NCBI GenBank assembly: GCA_040388665.1
Contig: JAZKBL010000041.1
Location: 1 to 6,896, forward strand
DNA length: 6,896 nucleotides
Origin: DAHVFY01 sp040388665
GTDB lineage: Bacteria > Chlamydiota > Chlamydiia > Chlamydiales > Rhabdochlamydiaceae
Direction: 5' to 3'
Shown here: positions 6,813 through 6,896 of the stretch, piece after piece
Numbering within the stretch: the first letter of the stretch is position 1
Layout: every line of letters begins with the position of its first letter
Made by a program: the position numbers and the translations under genes
The notes under the pieces: generated by a model
Databases searched by the model: none
Seen by the model: the letters and a program-made list of their open reading frames with translations, nothing else
Told to the model about the DNA's origin: nothing

Positions 6813-6896
6813 AAATGAAAGTTTTAAGATCGATACTCACAAAAAACATCTTGCTAAAATTCTCTTTCTCATTTTATTCTTCGCCTAAAAATTTTA

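Noticed and set aside
6658..6849. Minus-strand 63-codon frame overlapping the start of carA
   Set aside because: It overlaps the conserved CarA N-terminus in another frame, has no recognisable domain, and ends inside carA.
6773..6896. Riboswitch, PyrR-type or arginine-repressor control in the operon leader
   Set aside because: The leader has no visible stem-loops, no T-rich terminator and no recognisable operator repeats.
1..6896. tRNA or rRNA genes, CRISPR arrays, insertion sequences, att sites
   Set aside because: I saw no cloverleaf ends, regular short repeats, transposase motifs or flanking inverted repeats. The window is almost fully accounted for by coding sequence.

Overview
The window looks like a piece of a moderately AT-rich Gram-negative bacterial chromosome. 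A single minus-strand operon of four genes fills about nine tenths of it. A short plus-strand region with two small cysteine-rich genes lies at the left edge. The Gram-negative call rests on the heptosyltransferase-type (GT9) gene. The eukaryote-like carbamoyl phosphate synthase would suit an environmental chlamydia or another intracellular lineage, but that placement is a guess and cannot be settled from this sequence.

Layout, left to right. Positions 1-93 hold the 3' end of a plus-strand gene for a zinc-ribbon-like protein. Positions 212-481 hold a complete 89-residue protein with two C-x2-C-G knuckles. Positions 482-601 separate this gene from the convergent operon; I found no convincing hairpin terminator there. 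On the minus strand, in transcription order, come carA (6772-5717), carB (5720-2541), a glycosyltransferase family 9 gene (2544-1480) and pyrB (1483-602). Each junction is an ATGA overlap of 4 nt, so the four genes are almost certainly co-transcribed and translationally coupled. The stretch 6773-6896 is the AT-rich leader of the operon. It has a weak promoter candidate and two tiny ORFs of doubtful meaning.

How the genes work together. CarA (glutaminase) and CarB (synthetase) make carbamoyl phosphate from glutamine, bicarbonate and ATP. PyrB joins it to aspartate, the committed step of de novo pyrimidine synthesis. Dihydroorotase, dihydroorotate dehydrogenase, PyrE and PyrF are not in the window, and no PyrI regulatory chain is next to pyrB. 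The inserted glycosyltransferase has no known role in pyrimidine synthesis; its likely substrate is lipopolysaccharide or lipooligosaccharide core.

Most notable points: CarA and CarB carry many residues typical of the eukaryotic CAD-type synthase, while PyrB resembles the E. coli catalytic chain. The gene order copies the CAD domain order, with the glycosyltransferase where dihydroorotase would be. The last ~120 bases of pyrB are markedly more GC-rich than the rest.
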